Assembly: GCA_036936605.1 (NCBI GenBank)
Contig: JAUPFV010000004.1
Location: 288,962,009-289,026,008, forward strand
Length of the DNA: 64,000 nt
Reading direction: 5' to 3'
From: Limnanthes douglasii subsp. nivea
Taxonomy: Eukaryota; Streptophyta; Magnoliopsida; Brassicales; Limnanthaceae
Positions 58,661-64,000 of this stretch are shown piece by piece. The notes below the pieces were generated by a model that worked only from the letters and a program-made list of their open reading frames with translations, had not been told where the DNA came from and did no database searches. The translations under genes were made by a program, and so were the position numbers. Within the stretch, counting starts at the first letter, position 1. Every line of letters starts with the position of its first letter.

Positions 58661-61600
58661 CAATACCTTAACAAGTATAACTATAACCTAAGTATAATAT
58701 GAAAAAATCATGAAATACTACTAAACATACAATATTTATTCTTAATTATCTCATAAATAATATAAATTTTGAATTTACTTATTTTAAATCCTAATAGGCA
58801 TTCATTTGATACGAGCCATTGTAATCCTTAGCATAAATGTTAGCCCATACACACTATACGTACTTCTAGATGTTAACTTTTTAAGGAAGAAAATTTTGGC
58901 TAACAATCACATTTTAAAGTTCATTAAAACCTTCAAGTGGGCCGGTCTGGGTCCCGTGATATACTTTAATGTGACCAATCCATAATAAAATATATTTGTG
59001 CATGCGTTTTCTCACCCTTGGATAAATATATCTACATTTTGTTTGTGGGTCGGGCTACACTCAACCAATGATCTTTGGAAATTAGTGCCTAAACCTCTTA
59101 AATTTTAGGCTCGCATCAACACAAATCACTTAGATGGAATGACCAATCCGTCCTAAGTTTCATAGTAAGAGCATACACAGCTTACATGTGCAAATCATGT
59201 CAAATAATAGTTTTTAAACTAAAAAAACATTTATGCTGTATTTTATTGTAACATGAACATCTAAACAGTCTTCATAAACTAAAATATCCCTTTAAGATCT
59301 GAGATATATGAAGAGAGATGAATTACATTCAAACTCTAAACATAAAAATAAATATTATATGTTCATGCATGATATTATTTGTGCCTCCCAAAGTCCGTAT
59401 GCTTTATGGTTGTGGGTCATCACTCACATATCCCAGAAACTATGCATTTACAATACTACATGGTTACTTAGCGCAAAGATAAACTGAGAAACATAATTTT
59501 ACATTGCCTAAACTCATAACACAACACGTATATATGTTATCACACGTAAACACACAAAGTTATATACGTATAATTAAATAAACTATCATATTAAATATAC
59601 TTGAATTTTTTATCTCAATCACTAGAGTTTTTTACCAATATAACTATATCATCATGTGATATCAAAATTTTAGTTCGAATCAAACTCACATAATTCTGAC
59701 AACCGAGTATATAGTTATGGCTTTGCAAATTCTGGCTCTCATTTTGTTTAAAACACCTTCGTCACAATGATCAAACTTATTTCTTTGATTGCCGCAATGA
59801 CGCACATGGTCGCCATGATAATATGGCAATGCATTCACTATATTTTCACATCCCAAAAAGCATCACGACCATGAAACTTATTTCCATGGCGGCCTCATGA
59901 TTTTCGGAATCATGAAAAATACTCTTTGGTTCTGAATTAAGGATATACAACTGCTAATGATATAATATGGACATCGTTTTATCGTATAGGGTCACACCCC
60001 ATGAATATTTCATGAAGAAATTATCATTAGTATTAGTCTATCAATATGGGTACATATAGTGGGATCAAATGTTAATCTGGTCAAGGGGCATCTTCTCATG
60101 AGCTACAACTTTTCGGTCATACTCTCATCCTTGTGGTCACCTCTGAATGGTGGGAAGTTGATGTAGCGAAGACTGCGAACAGACTGGTTTCTTTCCCAAG
60201 TATCGGAATTGGGTCAAACAGGTATTCAAATCGAAGATTTCGACGAGCCCGTCAGATTTCAAAAATGTGACTTTGTGACAAAGTTTGATACCTAGATTCG
60301 ACTTGTAAAGCCTTCGAAAACCAGTTTTAATATTTGAGCGTTAATTTTATTTATTTATTTTATTTTAAAACATTTATGTAATTTCATTTATATACCCTAT
60401 TTTGCCGTCAAACTTTGATTAATTAAATTTTGGAAATTATTTCTCCTAGTCTCCTTATTTCTCTAACCTAGGGTTAGGATTTTATCGTTGCTTTCTCTTA
60501 TAATCTTCCGCCACGCCATCAGAAGTCAACCTCGCAAGTGGCACATTCACTAGGTCAGAACTCCATAAATGTAGATGAATGTCGTCAAATGTTCGTTGTT
60601 GAGGGGTAAGGAGGGACGGGGTGATGAGTGAAGGGGTTATGGTATCTTACAATATTGGTTTTGTCCAAATTTATACATTGAGGTATTCTCAATAATCCCA
60701 ATACGGGTATCCCGAGACTCTAACTGATCGAATGAATGGTTGACAAGCTCCTTTCCAGACAGCCAGGACAATAGGTGATGTGGTGATCGAAAATTTCATA
60801 TTTTTTGCAATAGGAGGAAACCTTGGTATTATAGCTAGAGCATGGTAAAACGATCCATGCAACTTATAGAAATTTTCATTTCCTAGTTCACTTTGAGTAT
60901 TACGCAAATGCGAGTAAACTCAAAGTGACTTTCGTTGTCGTGTATTTTTCTGTGATTTTAAAGAACCCATATGTGAGGTCAAGGTAGTGAAGCCTTTTTG
61001 AAATTCATAGATCATGTGAGAGGTAGACCTCCATCCAAAAAATGATTTCCTAAAAGGATCATCAGTAAGACTAGCCATCACTTCCATTTTTAAAAACCAT
61101 AAACAATCAAAATATCAATTAGCACCTTTAAAAACAGCAATGATCATCTCTCCCCAGTCAATCTTGAAAAAAAAAATTTATTCCTCCAAATTAGACCTAC
61201 TTTCTTGGAGTCCAAATACTACCACATGGTTTAGGTATGTGTTATAACTTGCATCGATGAGAATTTACGATTGATAATGCATTTGCATAAGATTTTAAAA
61301 GGTCCAAAATAACATTTAAGAAATATGAACATACATTGTAGTCAAAACGATGTTCGGGGAATAACTATCTTGGGTACTAGATAAGAGATGGGGAGTAGTG
61401 AGGTATTGAACATATAAAAAAAGAAGAGAAGAATGCCTAAAAGATCAAACTTATAACACCATCTTTTTTCCGATTTAAACGGATCTAACACACAAGAGGC
61501 GAGATTAGAGGCTTGACCTACAATAAAATTTAGAAATTTATTTTTGGAGAAAAAGGTAATTAAAATCGATATTCGATGGATTTAGATGTTGTAATTGGTC

Positions 61601-61970
61601 GTTTGGCGAATGTTAGCGGGCTTATGACCTGATAGGGACAAACATCGCTTCAAAATGAGGTTTGGATGATTATTAGTAGTGTTAGAATCTAAACACATTA
61701 TACCTGAACCAAAAATTTGCAGTGGACCCGAATATGTCCAAACAAAAAAATTAAATACCAAAAAAATATGTAAAGAGGTTTTGGTTCGGCTTGGCTTGGG
61801 TCATTAATGTTATTCAACTGGTCCACTGGACCAAAATCATTAGACCCAACATTAGCAGAAACATTAAGAGCATGAGCAGCTGGTCCACTACAACTTGCAG
61901 GTTACAAGCTCAGAAGTGTGGCTACGTGGTGCATTAGCAGCCCCTTTTCCATGTGCGCACGAGGAGCAAC
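58661..61970. repeat. Unrecognised ~3-kb repeat, copy 2
   Basis: Direct repeat of copy 1, with the same hairpin (59895-59915) and minus-strand frame (60689-60907). It lacks element D (uninterrupted CATTAGACCCAAC near 61840) and contains an extra 363-bp insertion (60159-60521). No terminal inverted repeats or TG..CA ends are visible at its borders. Confidence 0.85.
60159..60521. mobile_element. Solo LTR-like insertion
   Basis: Starts TGATGTAGCGAAG and ends CGCCACGCCATCA, giving TGATG/CATCA inverted ends. It is flanked by a perfect GAAGT duplication (60154-60158 and 60522-60526). Copy 1 shows the empty site. Size, ends and 5-bp duplication fit a solo LTR. The sequence is unlike the LTRs of A-D, so it is another family. 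Confidence 0.85.
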
Positions 61971-62249
61971 AAATGCCTCCCGAACTAGAATGTCCTGCGA
62001 TGATAGGCTAAGGACTAGAGTGATCCGGCGATATTCCAGGCCAAATACGTTTTTCCCTGTACAAGGATTCTGGATGAAGGTTAACCTTCCGTCAAACTTT
62101 AGTCAGAGAGTTTAGGTTATTGATAGTAGGGTTGGAAGGAAGTCTTCCTAGACCGGACCGATTTCAGTTGGCTTCGTCTGACGGAGAACATTCTTGAGAG
62201 GAATTTCTGAGTAAGATAAATAACATGTAACAAAATAAAATAACGGATT
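61971..62249. other. Intergenic, nothing recognised
   Basis: Moderate-GC sequence right of the repeat; no convincing coding region or element ends. Confidence 0.35.
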
Positions 62250-64000
62250 CTTGAATAACTAGTTAGACGCAAACATATTCTTCATTACAATGTGCCGCTG
62301 ACATACTCCCAGGAGAATCTATAAAAAAATCTTGCCTCAAAACAAATCAGCATCGAAACTACCACACTCAGCCACAACAGCACAAATCTACAATGATCCA
62401 TGTACTTGTAATATTAAGATGTGTAAGAGAATATATAAACTTTAGCTTCTATACATAGTCTACTGTAAGATACAACAACGTTTTGGGAAACTAACCAAAA
62501 TTTATACTATATACTGAAGAAAACTTGTCCTAAATGTTTTAGTACTATTATATCGAGCCCGAGACCGTTTATCGAATTTGAAATTGTGCGTTTCAGTTTA
62601 AGATAGCATGCTGTAGTAAAAACTGTCTGAAATGTTAAAATAATGTGACAGGTTTAATGTGTTAAACAAGATCTAAGTTGTATTGCACAACATACAGTAA
62701 GATGCAAGGGTGTATGTGTATCTTTACTGTGTATCATAAGATAAACGTAACTCTTACGACACGCAAATAGCTAAAACTATCATTTAGGCTTACATATCGG
62801 GATTGTGACAAGAATTATATTGCCTCAGAATCATGTTCCTAGATATTCAATAGCTTCTGGTGCTCTATTCAAGCTAACTAGAAGCAGTTTCTACATCTCA
62901 CGCTATATTACTTCGGATTGACTTGTATAACATCGAAACAGAGTTGCTCTACTATCAAATCAACTAGTAGCCATATTCACTTCCTCAAGGCAAGCCAACT
63001 GTTTATTTCAAATAAGATACGTGAATTTGAACGTAGTGGAGGAACTTTACCTTTGAGAGTCAATCAAACATAGCTCGATTGTCTAAGCAAGCTATCTCCA
63101 GCGTACTCAGCAAGAGATAAATCCATATGAAAACTGTTTCCTCCTATGACCAAATCATTGTAAAGTGTAAAACCAATTTGCATAAAGAAAATTCAATACA
63201 TACTCCATATAAAGACTTTTCCTTTCTTTTCACCCCTACCTGTAGGCAGTTGTCGCATTTAGCTAGATAGTTCCAATTACATATATACTATTTATGAGAC
63301 CAATTTGTACTCCTAACTTTTTGCAGATAAAGAAGTCCCATATGTACCCCATCCTAACTAGCAAGATCAGCGGCTGAAAAAGAGACAATCATACAATACA
63401 ATTACATGAAAAGAAGTGTCCTCAGTAGCATCCTAAACAAAAGAGAAAATTTCATATTAATTATATTTTGTTTAGTGGATCTCTATGAAAAGCCACCTAC
63501 ATATCTCTCTCTCCAAGTCTATTCCAACTCTATATCTTAGTTTCAAGAAAATGTATGCCTGACATACTCCACCGAGAGTCTATACAAACAGGGTTCCAAA
63601 ATCATATAAGAATAAGAAACTTAAACAACATCAACCTATGCTCTGCGTTTGTGAAGAAGGTCAGCATCAAAGCTACTGCAATCAGTCACAACAGCGCAAA
63701 TCTACAATGATCCAAATACTACTGATAGGAAGACGTGTAAGAGCAAATAACTAAAAAAATTATCTATCTACCCAAAAGTCATTAATAACTAAAAACATAT
63801 ATGAAAGTAGGATATATAAATATCATTACCGAACAAAAGACGATTATCCTAAATAATGTAGTGCTATTATATCGAGACCGTGTACCGAATTTTGTGCGTT
63901 TTAGTTTAAGATAGCATGTTGAAATAAAAACTATCAGAAACCGAGAAAATAATGTGATAGGTTTAATGTGTTAAACAAGATCCAAGTTGTATACTACGAT
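62250..64000. repeat. Diverged direct duplication, possible 3' gene end
   Basis: About 62280-62700 and 63560-64000 are diverged copies some 1.31 kb apart (shared: AATCTACAATGATCCA; TTAATGTGTTAAACAAGATC; ATAGCATG). On the minus strand both contain ATTGTAG followed by a short open piece ending in a stop: 62387-62337 (ICAVVAECGSFDADLF) and 63701-63636 (ICAVVTDCSSFDADLL...). The similarity of the two readings suggests a duplicated last exon of an unrecognised gene entering from the right. A further short open piece ends at 63064. Confidence 0.35.

Noticed and set aside
58341..58691. 116-codon Lys/Arg-rich plus-strand frame
   Set aside because: Purine-rich composition, starts in the repeat and ends at the next copy; no homology or splice signals.
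47718..61970. Repeat pair as classic LTRs of one giant element
   Set aside because: Borders lack TG..CA, no primer site or polypurine tract is seen in the spacer; kept only as an open possibility.

Overview
The window is nuclear DNA of a flowering plant, most likely a eudicot. It holds one spliced host gene with chloroplast methylesterase features, and otherwise degraded plant-type LTR retrotransposons, a plant LINE and AT-rich filler. I see no bacterial operons, rRNA, tRNA or CRISPR.

Layout. 1-2340: left-truncated, minus-strand Ty1/copia element with one LTR, followed by a 263-bp tandem duplication. 3526-4554: 1.03-kb DNA transposon with inverted ends and a perfect 9-bp target duplication (Mutator-type). 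5098-7653: the only intact gene, a five-exon MES11-type alpha/beta-hydrolase on the minus strand. 8091-43000: a LINE split by a nest of three LTR elements. Element A (9095-40781, plus strand) sits in the LINE reverse transcriptase, B (16055-37321, plus strand) sits in A, and C (22537-33071, minus strand) sits in B. Target duplications mark each level (ATGGG/ATAGG, GAGAT, GAAGT). 44870-46297: old gag remnant with PBS and LTR. 47718-61970: two copies of an unrecognised ~3-kb repeat. Copy 1 carries element D (50644-58230, a relative of C); copy 2 carries a 363-bp solo-LTR-like insertion. 61971-64000: a diverged duplication with possible small exons.

A, B, C and D are Tat-type Ty3/Gypsy elements: gag, protease, RT, RNase H, a second RNase H, then integrase. 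All are mutated. Their most interesting shared property is a second transcription unit on the opposite strand between integrase and 3' LTR. In A, B and C it has a TATAAAT-type box, an open frame of about 900-970 codons resembling the plant 'putative gypsy type transposon' domain, and one short intron at the same site and phase. D keeps the TATA box and the last part of the frame. The window thus offers four versions of an antisense gene carried by retrotransposons.
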